This document shows, one piece after another, positions 10,753 through 21,805 of a stretch of 64,000 bases of DNA (position 1 is its first letter; each line of letters begins with the position of its first letter). This stretch comes from Bacteroidetes bacterium HGW-Bacteroidetes-4 (lineage in GTDB: Bacteria > Bacteroidota > Bacteroidia > Bacteroidales > SZUA-534): the NCBI GenBank assembly GCA_002840905.1, contig PHDD01000001.1, positions 124,001 through 188,000 of the forward strand. Direction: 5' to 3'. Below the pieces are notes generated by a model, which worked only from the letters and a program-made list of their open reading frames with translations, was not told the origin of the DNA and ran no database searches. The position numbers and the translations under genes were made by a program.

Positions 10753-13407
10753 ATGACTAAAGTATTTGTAACTATTGTCTTAACCCTTTTTTCCTGTACG
10801 GCATTTTCTCAAAGCACCACCCTACTGGCAGGAGGACTGGAACATCAAATCGAAATTAAATACAGCAGCGAGGCAGCGGGCTCCGTCAATGCACAAATGC
10901 TGGCTCTGGTTTCCAAAACCCTGGGTGTTTCCACGCAACAAAGTATAATACATTATACCGTAAAGGAGCATCAGCAAATAATTAAAACCGGGAATATGCT
11001 GAACCTCTCGCTTGCCGTAGGAAACTATGTGCTGAACGACGAACTTAGTTACCTGAAATTTTCCATTAATGCTTTTTTAACCCCTTCGCTAATTTCATAC
11101 ACCTATGTTTGGGAAGATGCCAATGATACCGTGCTCGAAAAAAAGACCGAAACGGATAAGGCGTTTAAAAACGGTTCTTTCCTGCTGAAATCGAAAGTTG
11201 ACGACATTTATAATGACGAAAGCTACAAACTATATCTTTCAGAATTAAGTTTTGGCTTTACAGCCAACGATGTTAAAAAGCTTGATGAATATATGGCCAT
11301 GGTCGATGCGTATTACAATTCCGATGCACAATTGAACATGCTGGAGCAAACACTCGATGCCATCCGTATCGATTCCATTGAATTGCTGACTGAAGCACAT
11401 CAGCAGACCCAGGAGCACCTGGAGGTTTTTAGCCGGATAAAATCGCAGCGCTTTACCAGCAAGCTCGATTTGAATGCCAACGACCCCATACAGTTTAAAT
11501 CGCATCTGGGCCGGGTTGAGGTGCGCAACAAGGAACTGAAAAAAGAACTGGAATTTGCGCTAAACAATATGCACCTGACTTATTTTGCCAAAGGAAACCA
11601 GTACCTTACCTGGGGAAATAAAGAAACTGCAGCAGTGTATTTTAAAAAGTCAATTGCCAAAAAAGCAAGTTTTGCTTCGCCATACGTTGAACTGGCCCTG
11701 CTCGATTTGGAAAAGAAAAACTATCCGGCCGTGTTAGATACCTGCAAAAAAGTGCTGCTGACCCTAAAAACCGATACCGATGCCCGTTACAAGGCAGTTA
11801 AAGCATCTGAAGCGGTTATCTATGCCTACATCGACGAGATTTATTCAAGCATTGAGGCTCAGGAGTTTTCATCGGCCATGAACCGCTTTGAACAAATAAA
11901 AACACTTGCCCGAGAGATTCCCGGGGTAAAAAATTTTCAGGAATTTGCCGCCATTCAGGACGCTTTGTATAAAGCTTATTACGACAACCTGGTACTCAAA
12001 GCCCGTGCATCGCTCGATAAACGTGAGCTGATGCAGGCGCATCGAACCATCGATTCCATCACGGCTTTCCGTAATGAATATCCCGGAGTGATACTAAACC
12101 CATCGAAAGAGCATGAGTTGCTTCGGAACCTTTTCGACCAGTGGGTAGCGCGGGGGAAGCAGCAGATTGAAAATCATCAGACCGATTCAGCCCTGTTTAG
12201 CTTTATGCAGGCCAAAGTATTGTGTAGTAGGTACGAGGTGGTTTATTGCACCGAAGAATTAGAACTGCTGGTTTTTGAATCGCGAAAAGCACAATATGCA
12301 AATTACCTATCAGAAGCTGAAATGGCCATTGAGGAGAATTTGCCCGATTCGGCCCTGCATCTTTTGAGCCTGGCTGAACAATGGCTGCGTGAATATAAAG
12401 TGCCTGAAAGTGAACAATACCCGCTTTTACTGGCTGCTGCCAGTAACCTGAAATATATTGCATTAATTCGTGAGGGAAATCGTTCTTTCGAAAACAACCG
12501 GATGCATGAAGCATTGGCCTTGTATCAGGAGGCACTGACAATGGAGCAGGTTGCAGGCGTAAAACCTGATCCCGGATTGCCATCGCGGATTCTTGAAACA
12601 GCAAAATACCTGGTTCTTTTGCAAGGTACACAAACCGCTTCGCTGGTCGAGGCCATGAATTTACCCGATGCCCGAATAAAATTAAACCAAATGCGTGAAT
12701 TGTCGGCAACTTACAAACTGGAAAACGATACGGAGGTGGCTGAAGCTGTTGCAAATGCTGAAGCCCTGTTGGTTGCGGGCAAGTGCGATCAGGCCTTGTT
12801 CGATTACAACGTACAGCTCACTGCTGCTAAAAAGTTTATTGAGCAACGGGAGTTTATCTATGCCTCACAGGCACTCGAAAAGGCTAATGCTTTAACCGGT
12901 AAAAATGCAGATTGTAACCTCGATAAATCGGTTTACAGTACCCTGCGCAACGACATTAGCGCAATGTTGTATTACCAAAAGAAGAAAATGCAGATTGATA
13001 CTTACATTGACGATAAAGAGTATAACGATGCCATTGATGCTTACGAAAAACTTACCCGATTTTATGCTGATTCGTGTACCCATAATTTTGGCATTGAACA
13101 TTTACCCATTGAAAACTATTTTCTGAACCATAATCAGTCGATGTTTATCGATTTTGGGGTTCGGTATTATGTGGAACGCGGAAACCTGGAATTGGGTATG
13201 AATTTGTTACGCGAACTGCGCCATCGTGATTACATTGCTTCGTGGTCGAAAGCCAGTCAGGTCGATTTGGGCGTAAAGCTTGCCTTGAAGGATATAGAAC
13301 AAAACCCGGAACGCGATCCTAAAATACAGGTGATTGAATACACCAAAGCCGACAAATGGTATCGGTATTTAAAGAAAGCATATTTAATGCAATGGAAAAA
13401 CCGCTAA
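10753..13407 (+). CDS. Large secreted/periplasmic TPR-like helical repeat protein, function unknown
   Basis: 884 aa, signal peptide MTKVFVTIVLTLFSCTAFSQ, multiple TPR-like helices (e.g. NQYLTWGNKETAAVYFKKSIAKKASFASPYVELALLDLEKKNYPAVL). Confidence 0.75.
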   Translation: MTKVFVTIVLTLFSCTAFSQSTTLLAGGLEHQIEIKYSSEAAGSVNAQMLALVSKTLGVSTQQSIIHYTVKEHQQIIKTGNMLNLSLAVGNYVLNDELSYLKFSINAFLTPSLISYTYVWEDANDTVLEKKTETDKAFKNGSFLLKSKVDDIYNDESYKLYLSELSFGFTANDVKKLDEYMAMVDAYYNSDAQLNMLEQTLDAIRIDSIELLTEAHQQTQEHLEVFSRIKSQRFTSKLDLNANDPIQFKSHLGRVEVRNKELKKELEFALNNMHLTYFAKGNQYLTWGNKETAAVYFKKSIAKKASFASPYVELALLDLEKKNYPAVLDTCKKVLLTLKTDTDARYKAVKASEAVIYAYIDEIYSSIEAQEFSSAMNRFEQIKTLAREIPGVKNFQEFAAIQDALYKAYYDNLVLKARASLDKRELMQAHRTIDSITAFRNEYPGVILNPSKEHELLRNLFDQWVARGKQQIENHQTDSALFSFMQAKVLCSRYEVVYCTEELELLVFESRKAQYANYLSEAEMAIEENLPDSALHLLSLAEQWLREYKVPESEQYPLLLAAASNLKYIALIREGNRSFENNRMHEALALYQEALTMEQVAGVKPDPGLPSRILETAKYLVLLQGTQTASLVEAMNLPDARIKLNQMRELSATYKLENDTEVAEAVANAEALLVAGKCDQALFDYNVQLTAAKKFIEQREFIYASQALEKANALTGKNADCNLDKSVYSTLRNDISAMLYYQKKKMQIDTYIDDKEYNDAIDAYEKLTRFYADSCTHNFGIEHLPIENYFLNHNQSMFIDFGVRYYVERGNLELGMNLLRELRHRDYIASWSKASQVDLGVKLALKDIEQNPERDPKIQVIEYTKADKWYRYLKKAYLMQWKNR

Positions 13408-13409
13408 CA

Positions 13410-13446
13410 AAAGTGCCTGAAGTTAAGATTATACTTCAGGCACTTT
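13410..13446. terminator. Bidirectional terminator between convergent genes
   Basis: AAAGTGCCTGAAGT ... ACTTCAGGCACTTT perfect 14-bp inverted repeat between the + TPR gene and - guaA. Confidence 0.85.
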
Positions 13447-13481
13447 AAATGCGTTTGTCGTTTTAAGTAAATCTTATTATT

Positions 13482-15008
13482 TTATTCCCACTCAATAGTT
13501 GCCGGGGGTTTTGAACTGATGTCGTAAACTACACGGTTAATTCCTTTTACATGGTTAATAATTTTGTTTGAAACCTTTGCCAGAAACTCGTAGGGGAGGT
13601 GAACCCAATCGGCGGTCATCCCGTCGGTTGAGGCCACGGCACGTAATGCCAGAACGTTTTCGTAGGTACGTTCGTCGCCCATTACGCCAACTGAATTGGC
13701 ATTGAGCAAAATAGCTCCGGCTTGCCAAACTTTATCGTATAAGCCGTCTTTTTTCATTTCACTGATGTAAATATCGTCGGCTTCCTGTAAAATACGCACA
13801 CGTTCGGGGGTAATTTCACCCAGAATGCGAATGGCCAATCCAGGGCCTGGAAAGGGATGACGTCCCAAAATAAGAGGATCAATTTCAAGTGCTTTTCCTA
13901 CCCGGCGTACTTCGTCTTTAAACAACAAGTTGAGTGGTTCCACTATTTTGAGTTTCATCTTTTCAGGCAAACCGCCCACATTGTGGTGCGATTTAATGGT
14001 TGCCGAGGGTCCTTTAACCGATATGGATTCAATAACGTCGGGATAAATGGTTCCCTGAGCCAACCATTTTACATCCTGTATTTTGTGTGCTTCGGTATCA
14101 AAAACCTCAATAAAGTTCTTTCCAATGCTTTTACGTTTGGCTTCGGGTTCGGTAATTCCGGCCAAATCGTTGTAAAATAGCTGAGCTGCATCAACCCCGA
14201 TAACGTTAAGTCCCATATGTTTGTAGGAGTCGAGTACCTGAGCAAATTCGTTTTTTCGCAACAGACCATTATCTACAAATATACAGGTTAGGTTTTTTCC
14301 AATAGCGCGATGCAACAATACCGCGGCTACCGATGAATCGACTCCGCCCGATAATCCCAGTACTACTTTGTCGTTTCCTAATTTATTTTTTAATGCGGCA
14401 ATGGTGGTTTCCACAAATGAGTCGGGGGTCCAGTTTTGCCGGCATCCACATACACCAACCACAAAGTTCTTAAGCATTATCATGCCTTCGGTGCTGTGAT
14501 ACACTTCGGGATGGAATTGTATACCAAAGGTAGTTTCTCCTTTTACTTCGTAGGCGCCCACTTTAACGTCGGCTGTACTGGCAATTATGTGGTAATTATC
14601 GGGTAGTCTGGCAATGGTATCGCCATGGCTCATCCACACTTGCGAATTGTTGCTTACACCTTTAAAAAGAATATTCGAACTGTCGACATATCCTAAATTT
14701 GCCCGCCCGTATTCGCGGTGTTTCGATGGCAATACTTCACCGCCATAGTTGTGTGCCAGGAATTGAGCGCCGTAACAAACACCCAATAAGGGTAACTTTC
14801 CTTTTATTTCAGAAAGGTCAGGAATTAGGGCGTTCTCATCGCGCACTGAGAATGGGCTTCCCGATAAGATAACCCCTTTTACTTTGGTATCGATGGTAAA
14901 GTGATTGTAGGGGTGAATTTCGCAGTAAACGTTTAATTCGCGCACCCGCCGAGCGATAAGCTGGGTATATTGCGAACCAAAATCAAGAATTAGGATTTTT
15001 TCTTGCAC
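13482..15008 (-). CDS. guaA: GMP synthase (glutamine-hydrolysing)
   Basis: [32 protein letters not shown] (GATase), [31 protein letters not shown] (PP-loop), [18 protein letters not shown] at 15008..15006 is the likely start; the ATG-initiated ORF extends 23 codons upstream. Confidence 0.96.
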   Translation of the reverse strand: MQEKILILDFGSQYTQLIARRVRELNVYCEIHPYNHFTIDTKVKGVILSGSPFSVRDENALIPDLSEIKGKLPLLGVCYGAQFLAHNYGGEVLPSKHREYGRANLGYVDSSNILFKGVSNNSQVWMSHGDTIARLPDNYHIIASTADVKVGAYEVKGETTFGIQFHPEVYHSTEGMIMLKNFVVGVCGCRQNWTPDSFVETTIAALKNKLGNDKVVLGLSGGVDSSVAAVLLHRAIGKNLTCIFVDNGLLRKNEFAQVLDSYKHMGLNVIGVDAAQLFYNDLAGITEPEAKRKSIGKNFIEVFDTEAHKIQDVKWLAQGTIYPDVIESISVKGPSATIKSHHNVGGLPEKMKLKIVEPLNLLFKDEVRRVGKALEIDPLILGRHPFPGPGLAIRILGEITPERVRILQEADDIYISEMKKDGLYDKVWQAGAILLNANSVGVMGDERTYENVLALRAVASTDGMTADWVHLPYEFLAKVSNKIINHVKGINRVVYDISSKPPATIEWE

Positions 15009-15089
15009 AATAGGTATGTTTAGGATTTTTAATACTGGCGCAAAGATAAAATAAAAATTTATTTGAGCCGGCCCCAACGATAAAGCCTG

Positions 15090-16013
15090 TTATTTTTTAT
15101 CCGGAATATTATAAACCACACCATCGTAAACCAGTTCGGTGTTTGGAAAAACCTCTTTAGCTTCGTTTAATAAGCCGTCGAGCGTTTTGTAGCGATGCGA
15201 GAAATGGCCGAGAATCAGTTTCCCGACTCCTGCAGCCTGAGCAATTTCGGCTGCCTGCCGCGATGTGGAATGCCCGGTTTCTTTAGCCCGCTTTTTTTTT
15301 TCGTCAGCAAAGGTTGCTTCGTGATAAAGCAAATCGACTCCATTAATAATAGGTATAATACCTGGTTTTTTTGCAGTGTCACTAATAAATGCATAGGAGC
15401 GGGAAGGAAGCGGATCGGAAGTTAGTTTATCGTTGGTATAAATCTTCCCATCGTTTGAAATATAATCGGCTCCTTGTTTTATGGATAATATATTTTTTAC
15501 GGGGATTCCAAGTTCCTGAATTACTTCTCCTTTTATGTGACGTAGCCGGGGTTTTTCTTCGAACAGAAAACCACAGGTTGGAATACGGTGTCTTAGAGGG
15601 ATGGATTTTATGGTGAGCTTGTCGTCTTCGTAAATCAGTTCTGTAGTTTTGTATGAGAGCGAATGAAATATCAGCTCATAAGCTATGCCTTTATCGAAAG
15701 TTGAAATAAACTGATCTATTAGCTCTTTTAATTTTTGTGGTCCGTAAATGTGGAGCGTGTTTTTCCGGCCTAATAAGTTTTGACTTGAAATAAATCCAAA
15801 AATACCCAGAAAGTGATCGCCATGGAGGTGGCTGATAAATACATGATGGATTCGGGCGTATTTAATCTTGTAGCGACGCAGTTGAATTTGTGTTCCTTCG
15901 CCACAATCCACCAAAAAAAACCGCTCAAGCAGGTTAATTACTTGAGCGGTTGAAAAACGATTGGGAGTAGGTAAAGCAGAGCTACTCCCAAGTATTGTAA
16001 CAGAAAAAGTCAT
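15090..16013 (-). CDS. rnz: Ribonuclease Z
   Basis: FSVTILGSSSALPTPNRFSTAQVINLLERFFLVDCGEGTQIQLRR...FISHLHGDHFLGIFG (HxHxDH), LILGHFSHRY. Confidence 0.95.
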   Translation of the reverse strand: MTFSVTILGSSSALPTPNRFSTAQVINLLERFFLVDCGEGTQIQLRRYKIKYARIHHVFISHLHGDHFLGIFGFISSQNLLGRKNTLHIYGPQKLKELIDQFISTFDKGIAYELIFHSLSYKTTELIYEDDKLTIKSIPLRHRIPTCGFLFEEKPRLRHIKGEVIQELGIPVKNILSIKQGADYISNDGKIYTNDKLTSDPLPSRSYAFISDTAKKPGIIPIINGVDLLYHEATFADEKKKRAKETGHSTSRQAAEIAQAAGVGKLILGHFSHRYKTLDGLLNEAKEVFPNTELVYDGVVYNIPDKK

Positions 16014-16363
16014 TAAACTCCTTCCTTGGTAATGATTTCGGCAGCTTCGTCAAACGTATTGGTAATATTCAATACGGTATCCAATTGAGAAATAGTTATT
16101 AATCGTTCAACCGCTGTTTGCAGACCGGTTAAGACAAAAGTGCCATTGGCATTTTTACATAAACGGTTTGCGACCAAAATAGCCGAAAGACCAGATGAGT
16201 CACAGTATCTGCAATTACTCAAATCAAGAATGATATTTTTCTCCCCATTCCCTGCAATTAAGACCAGTTCTGATTTTAACGACGGGGCAATATGAGTGTC
16301 CAATTTGTCAATCATTACTTGAATTTGCGTATAATTATCCAGTTTGTCGATTTTAAATTCCAT
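16013..16363 (-). CDS. STAS domain protein (anti-sigma factor antagonist-like)
   Basis: LVLIAGNGEKNIILDLSNCRYCDSSGLSAILVANRLCKNANGTFVLTGL; DSSG phosphoacceptor-type motif. Overlaps rnz by 1 bp. Confidence 0.88.
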   Translation of the reverse strand: MEFKIDKLDNYTQIQVMIDKLDTHIAPSLKSELVLIAGNGEKNIILDLSNCRYCDSSGLSAILVANRLCKNANGTFVLTGLQTAVERLITISQLDTVLNITNTFDEAAEIITKEGV

Positions 16364-16451
16364 GGATGAAATCTTTTACATGATTAGTATTTGAATTTTA
16401 TCAAATATAAGAAAACTATTCTTCAATTTTACACAAAATCATTTACTTTTT

Positions 16452-18377
16452 TTATTCCTCTGAAGCATTTTCATCCTTAGCTTCTTCTTTTTTAGCTTTT
16501 GCATCCTTAGCTGCTTCTTTTTTAGCTTTGGCTGTTGATTCCATTTCGTCTTTAAGAGCTGCCAGTTCAGCGATATCTCCTAAAGTGGTTTTTTCGATAT
16601 TGTCAACCAGCTTTTTCGAAGTTTTTTTGGTAGCTTTAGCAGTGGTACCTTTTTTGGCTCTATCTTCGGCGCGTTTTTCATCTTCAAAGATGCGTGAATG
16701 GCTTACGATAATTTTCTTAGCCTCTTTATTGAACTCAATTACTTTGAATTGGAGTTTTTCATCCAATAGAGCAGGTGCTCCGTCTTCTTTTACCAGGTGT
16801 TTAGGAGTACAGAATCCTTCAACTCCATAGGGTAATGAAACAACGGCTCCTTTGTCGGCTAATTCAATAATGGTACCTTCGTGAATTGAATCAACGGTAA
16901 ACAGGGTTTCAAAAACTTCCCATGGGTTTTCTTCCAGTTGTTTGTGACCCAAACGTAAACGACGGTTGTCTTTGTCAATTTCTAACACGGCAACATCGAT
17001 TTCGGCACCAATTGAAGTAAATTCGGCTGGATGCTTAATTTTTTTGGTCCATGATAAATCAGAAATGTGGATAAGGCCATCAACACCTTCTTCGATTTCA
17101 ACAAAAACACCAAAGTTGGTAAAGTTGCGAACTTTAGCTACGTGTTTTGAATCAACTGGGTAGGTTTTTTCGATGTCCTCCCAGGGATCAGATTTTAATT
17201 GTTTCATACCCAGCGACATTTTTCTTTCGTCGCGATCAAGGGTTAAGATAACAGCATCAATCTCGTCACCTACTTTAAGGAATTCGTTGGCACTGCGTAA
17301 GTGTTGTGACCATGACATTTCAGAAACGTGTATTAGCCCTTCAACTCCGGGTGCTATTTCAACAAATGCACCGTAATCGGCCATAACCACTACTTTACCT
17401 TTAACTGAATCGCCCACTTTTAGTTCGCTGTCTAAAGCATCCCACGGGTGAGGAGTCAATTGTTTCAAACCTAAGGCAATCCGTTTTTTGTCGTCGTCAA
17501 AATCAAGAATTACTACATTCAGTTTTTGATCCAACTGTACAATTTCTTCGGGATGAGAGATGCGTCCCCATGAAAGATCGGTAATGTGGATTAAGCCGTC
17601 AACACCGCCCAGGTCGATGAATACACCGTACGAGGTAATGTTTTTAACGGTTCCTTCAAGAACCTGACCTTTTTCAAGTTTGGCAATAATTTCTTTTTTC
17701 TGTTGTTCCAGTTCAGCTTCGATAAGGGCTTTGTGCGAAACAACCACGTTTTTGAATTCATGGTTAATTTTAACCACTTTGAATTCCATAGTTTTATTAA
17801 CGTAAACATCGTAATCGCGGATGGGTTTCACGTCGATTTGTGAACCAGGAAGGAAGGCTTCAATGCCAAATACATCCACAATCATACCACCTTTAGTGCG
17901 GCATTTAATGTAACCTTTAATAATTTCGTCCTGCTCAAGGGCCTGGTTTACACGATCCCATGAACGGAGCGCCCGGGCTTTTTTATGTGAGAGGTTTAAC
18001 TGACCGTTGCGGTCTTCCTGACTTTCAACATAAACTTCAACAGTATCTCCAACTGCAAGCTCAGGATTGTAGCGGAATTCGTTCATATTAACAACGCCTT
18101 CCGATTTGTAGCCAATATTAATCAGCGCTTCACGCTTGTTCATGGCAACTACTGTTCCATCAACCACTTCGTTTTCGGTAATCGATGAAAGCGTTTGATC
18201 GTAAATGTTTTCAAGTTCTTTACGCTTGTCGCTTTTGACTAACGAATCGTTTTCGTAAGCATCCCAGTCGAATTCTTCGGGGGTAGCTACGGCTTTTACT
18301 TCTTCAACAACAACTTGCTCTTGAATCTGTTCGTTTTGCTCAACTTCCTGAGCTTTTAATTCTTCGTTTTGTTCCAT
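16452..18377 (-). CDS. rpsA: 30S ribosomal protein S1
   Basis: Multiple tandem S1 motifs (GQVLEGTVKNITSYGVFIDLGGVDGLIHITDLSWGRISHPEE...). Confidence 0.96.
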   Translation of the reverse strand: MEQNEELKAQEVEQNEQIQEQVVVEEVKAVATPEEFDWDAYENDSLVKSDKRKELENIYDQTLSSITENEVVDGTVVAMNKREALINIGYKSEGVVNMNEFRYNPELAVGDTVEVYVESQEDRNGQLNLSHKKARALRSWDRVNQALEQDEIIKGYIKCRTKGGMIVDVFGIEAFLPGSQIDVKPIRDYDVYVNKTMEFKVVKINHEFKNVVVSHKALIEAELEQQKKEIIAKLEKGQVLEGTVKNITSYGVFIDLGGVDGLIHITDLSWGRISHPEEIVQLDQKLNVVILDFDDDKKRIALGLKQLTPHPWDALDSELKVGDSVKGKVVVMADYGAFVEIAPGVEGLIHVSEMSWSQHLRSANEFLKVGDEIDAVILTLDRDERKMSLGMKQLKSDPWEDIEKTYPVDSKHVAKVRNFTNFGVFVEIEEGVDGLIHISDLSWTKKIKHPAEFTSIGAEIDVAVLEIDKDNRRLRLGHKQLEENPWEVFETLFTVDSIHEGTIIELADKGAVVSLPYGVEGFCTPKHLVKEDGAPALLDEKLQFKVIEFNKEAKKIIVSHSRIFEDEKRAEDRAKKGTTAKATKKTSKKLVDNIEKTTLGDIAELAALKDEMESTAKAKKEAAKDAKAKKEEAKDENASEE

Positions 18378-18679
18378 TTAAAATTTAATAATAATTAATG
18401 AGTTAGACATTATTTTGAATTTGCAGCGCAAAATAACATCTTTCTGCTGAGAAAGGCAAATAAAAAGGTTACATTTTGTTGTTTGTAACTGTTTTTTATT
18501 CAACTGGCTACATACTATTCGCCATTACCTTAGCAGGTACTGCTTAGTTAAATAGAGGTAACACACTGAAAGTAGCTGATGCAACAAAGCAGCCATTGAG
18601 ATTATTCTGACCAGATTATTCGGAGCTAAAACTAATCGAAAAACAACTTATTGTTAGCTATTACTATATTAAACAGAAA

Positions 18680-19060
18680 TTATTTTTTGGATTCTTCGCG
18701 TGAAATTTCCAGCATTTTTTCGAGCACTTTTGTTAAATCTGATTCGTATTTGTTAACCATGTCAATGGTAAGTGTATTGTCGGCTACCCAATATTTATTG
18801 CCTTCTTCGTCGAGTTTAATTACAAAAGTCAGGGTTTTAACATTGCGTTTGTGATCGAGTTTTATCACAATTTTCTCCTGTGAGAGAAGACGCAATGAAG
18901 TTTTTCCATCTTTTAAAGAATTGCTTCCTCTGATGGTTTCAAAGTTGGTAACTATCTCGTTAAAAATTGGCTGGTAGGTTTCAGGGACCAGTTGTGCCTT
19001 TGCGTTTAAGCTTAGTAAAATGATTCCTGTCAGGTAAACGATTTTTTTTAAAGTTTTCAT
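18680..19060 (-). CDS. Small secreted hypothetical protein
   Basis: 126 aa with signal peptide MKTLKKIVYLTGIILLSLNAKAQ. Confidence 0.65.
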   Translation of the reverse strand: MKTLKKIVYLTGIILLSLNAKAQLVPETYQPIFNEIVTNFETIRGSNSLKDGKTSLRLLSQEKIVIKLDHKRNVKTLTFVIKLDEEGNKYWVADNTLTIDMVNKYESDLTKVLEKMLEISREESKK

Positions 19061-19382
19061 TGTGATAAAATTTATTTTCAGTTCTATTTTTTCTTTTATT
19101 GGTATTATAAAAAATTCCAGTTTGTTTCTTTATTGTCAATCCCAGTTGGTTTTAAATTTAAACAGCTTAAAGCAAAATTGGTTTATCTGGTTTTACAATT
19201 CCTTAGTTGAATAATACCTGCACAGGCTTTAATGTTAGCTTTTTTGTTGTATTTTAGCCGCATAAAAGCATTTTGTCGGTCAGCACTTTTTGTGCCAATA
19301 ATTTAAAACGAATCAAACTTAATAAAAGTTGCCACATTAATTGCACTAGACAAAAACCTAAAGTAATTTTTTTTGAAATTTA

Positions 19383-20330
19383 ATGAAACGAATTTTAATA
19401 ACCGGAGGAGCCGGATTTGTTGGCTCGCATCTTTGTGAGCGCCTTTTAAACGAAGGGAATCAGGTAATTTGTCTCGATAATTATTTTACCGGCGATAAGC
19501 ATAATATTGTACACTTAATGAACAATCATTTTTTTGAAGTGATTCGTCATGATGTTACCATGCCGTATTATCTTGAAGTTGATCAGATATATAATCTGGC
19601 TTGTCCGGCATCACCCATTCATTACCAGTTTAATCCCATTAAAACGGTTAAGACCTCTGTAATGGGAGCTATAAATATGTTGGGTTTAGCCAAACGGGTA
19701 AAAGCGCGAATTTTACAGGCATCAACCAGCGAGGTTTATGGCGATCCGGAAGTGCATCCACAAACCGAGAGTTATTGGGGCCATGTGAATCCCATTGGCG
19801 TGCGCAGCTGCTACGACGAGGGAAAACGTTGTGCTGAAACACTATTCATGGATTACCATTGGCAAAATAAAGTTGATATAAAAATTATTCGCATTTTTAA
19901 TACCTATGGTCCACGGATGCATCCTAACGATGGTCGGGTAGTTTCAAATTTTATTATTCAAGCCCTTCAAAACAAAGATATTACCATTTATGGTGATGGA
20001 CAGCAAACCCGCAGTTTTCAATATGTCGACGATTTGGTAGAAGGGATGATTCGGATGATGAACGATTCGGGTTCCTTTATTGGTCCGGTTAATATGGGTA
20101 ATCCAAATGAATTTACCATTTTTGAACTGGCGCAATTGGTTGTTAAACTGACCAACTCAAAATCGAAGCTGGTTTATTTGTCGGCGCCACAGGACGATCC
20201 TACACAACGCAAACCCGATATCTCATTGGCAAAAGAAAAACTAAACAATTGGGAACCCAAAATTCCATTAGAGCAAGGTTTGGTAAAAACCATTGCTTAT
20301 TTTGATAACTTATTAAAACAAGGATTATAA
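19383..20330 (+). CDS. UDP-glucuronate decarboxylase-type SDR epimerase/dehydratase
   Basis: [37 protein letters not shown]..., [47 protein letters not shown]. Confidence 0.9.
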   Translation: MKRILITGGAGFVGSHLCERLLNEGNQVICLDNYFTGDKHNIVHLMNNHFFEVIRHDVTMPYYLEVDQIYNLACPASPIHYQFNPIKTVKTSVMGAINMLGLAKRVKARILQASTSEVYGDPEVHPQTESYWGHVNPIGVRSCYDEGKRCAETLFMDYHWQNKVDIKIIRIFNTYGPRMHPNDGRVVSNFIIQALQNKDITIYGDGQQTRSFQYVDDLVEGMIRMMNDSGSFIGPVNMGNPNEFTIFELAQLVVKLTNSKSKLVYLSAPQDDPTQRKPDISLAKEKLNNWEPKIPLEQGLVKTIAYFDNLLKQGL

Positions 20331-20335
20331 TTGTT

Positions 20336-20896
20336 ATGAATATTATTAAAACACCAATTCCAGATTTACTAATAATTGAGCCCCAGGTATTTGGTGATTC
20401 AAGAGGTTACTTTTTGGAATCCTATCAGACCGATCGTTACAAAGATGTGGGTATTGTTGCTAATTTCATTCAGGATAACGAGGCTTTTTCAACTTTTGGA
20501 GTTGTTCGGGGTTTGCATTATCAACTGGCACCTTATGCCCAGGCAAAATTAGTTCGGGTGGTTTTGGGAACAGTTCTCGATGTGGCTGTTGATATTCGCA
20601 GGGATTCACCCACTTTTGGTCAGGCTTTTTCCATAGAACTTTCGGCAGAAAATAAAAAACAATTCTTTGTACCACGAGGTTTTGCCCATGGTTATTCAGT
20701 GCTTTCTGAAACAGCCATTTTTTCGTATAAATGCGACAATATCTATCATCCGCAAAGTGAACGTGGTATAAATATTAATGATGGTTCACTGGCTATTAAT
20801 TGGAAAATACCACCGGGTCAAAGAATAATATCAGCAAAAGATGAAATGTGGCCTGAGCTAGCAGGCGCTGAAATTAATTTTAGGTATGGAAAATAA
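20336..20896 (+). CDS. rfbC: dTDP-4-dehydrorhamnose 3,5-epimerase
   Basis: IIEPQVFGDSRGYFLESYQ...FIQDNEAFSTFGVVRGLHYQLAPYAQAKLVRVVLGTVLDVAVDIRRDSPTFG. Confidence 0.95.
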   Translation: MNIIKTPIPDLLIIEPQVFGDSRGYFLESYQTDRYKDVGIVANFIQDNEAFSTFGVVRGLHYQLAPYAQAKLVRVVLGTVLDVAVDIRRDSPTFGQAFSIELSAENKKQFFVPRGFAHGYSVLSETAIFSYKCDNIYHPQSERGININDGSLAINWKIPPGQRIISAKDEMWPELAGAEINFRYGK

Positions 20897-21767
20897 AATT
20901 AAACTATTGGTGACCGGAGCAAGTGGTCAATTGGGAAGCGAGTTAAAACATTTAGCAGCTAATTACCCCGATTTTGAATTTTTGTTTACCGATGTTGCGG
21001 AACTTGATATAACAAAACCGGGTCAGGCTGAGAAGTTTGTTGCTGAAAATCCGGTAAGTTTTATAATAAATTGTGCAGCTTATACAGCCGTTGATAAAGC
21101 CGAAGAGGATCATGATAAAGCGTTCCTGATAAATGCTATTGCAGTTGATTACCTGATTGATGCTGCACGCATGTCGGACGCTACTTTAATTCATGTTTCA
21201 ACCGATTATGTGTTCGATGGAACCAAAAACAGTCCTTATCACGAAGAGGATGTGGCCATTCCTGAATCGGCTTATGGACAAACCAAATACGAAGGAGAGA
21301 ACCTTATCATGTATTCCGATATTCCTGCAATAATCATCAGGACATCGTGGTTGTATTCTACTTTTGGAAATAATTTTGTTAAAACCATGTTGCGTTTGGG
21401 AACCGAAAAGGAAGCAATTAATGTGGTTTACGATCAGGTGGGGACACCAACTTACGCGCGAAATTTAGCTCAGGCTATTTTGGAGATTGTGTCAAAGATA
21501 AGTGTGAAACCCATTAAAACGCGCGAAATATACCATTATACCAATGAAGGTGTTACCAGTTGGTATGATTTTGCTTCTGAAATTTTTCGCCACCGGAGTT
21601 TATCTTGTAAAGTTCATCCCATCGACACATCAAAATATCCAACTCCTGCCAAGCGTCCGGCTTTCTCGGTTTTAAGCAAAGACAAAATTAAGAGGGAGTT
21701 TAATTTATCTATTCCGCATTGGGTTGATAGTTTGCACCAGATGCTTCGCGATTTGGATGAAAAATAG
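20886..21767 (+). CDS. rfbD: dTDP-4-dehydrorhamnose reductase
   Basis: LLVTGASGQLGSELKHLA...INCAAYTAVDKAEEDHDKAFLINAIAVDYL...HVSTDYVFDGTKNSPYHEED; overlaps rfbC. Confidence 0.95.
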   Translation: MENKIKLLVTGASGQLGSELKHLAANYPDFEFLFTDVAELDITKPGQAEKFVAENPVSFIINCAAYTAVDKAEEDHDKAFLINAIAVDYLIDAARMSDATLIHVSTDYVFDGTKNSPYHEEDVAIPESAYGQTKYEGENLIMYSDIPAIIIRTSWLYSTFGNNFVKTMLRLGTEKEAINVVYDQVGTPTYARNLAQAILEIVSKISVKPIKTREIYHYTNEGVTSWYDFASEIFRHRSLSCKVHPIDTSKYPTPAKRPAFSVLSKDKIKREFNLSIPHWVDSLHQMLRDLDEK

Positions 21768-21805
21768 TTTAGTAAAAGAATTATAAAATTTTCAAAAATA
21801 TCGTT

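Noticed and set aside
12203-12754. 183-aa minus-strand ORF
   Set aside because: Antisense to the TPR-like protein; no signal or domain.
20336-21767. Complete dTDP-rhamnose operon
   Set aside because: Only rfbC and rfbD are present here; rfbA/rfbB homologs not in the window.
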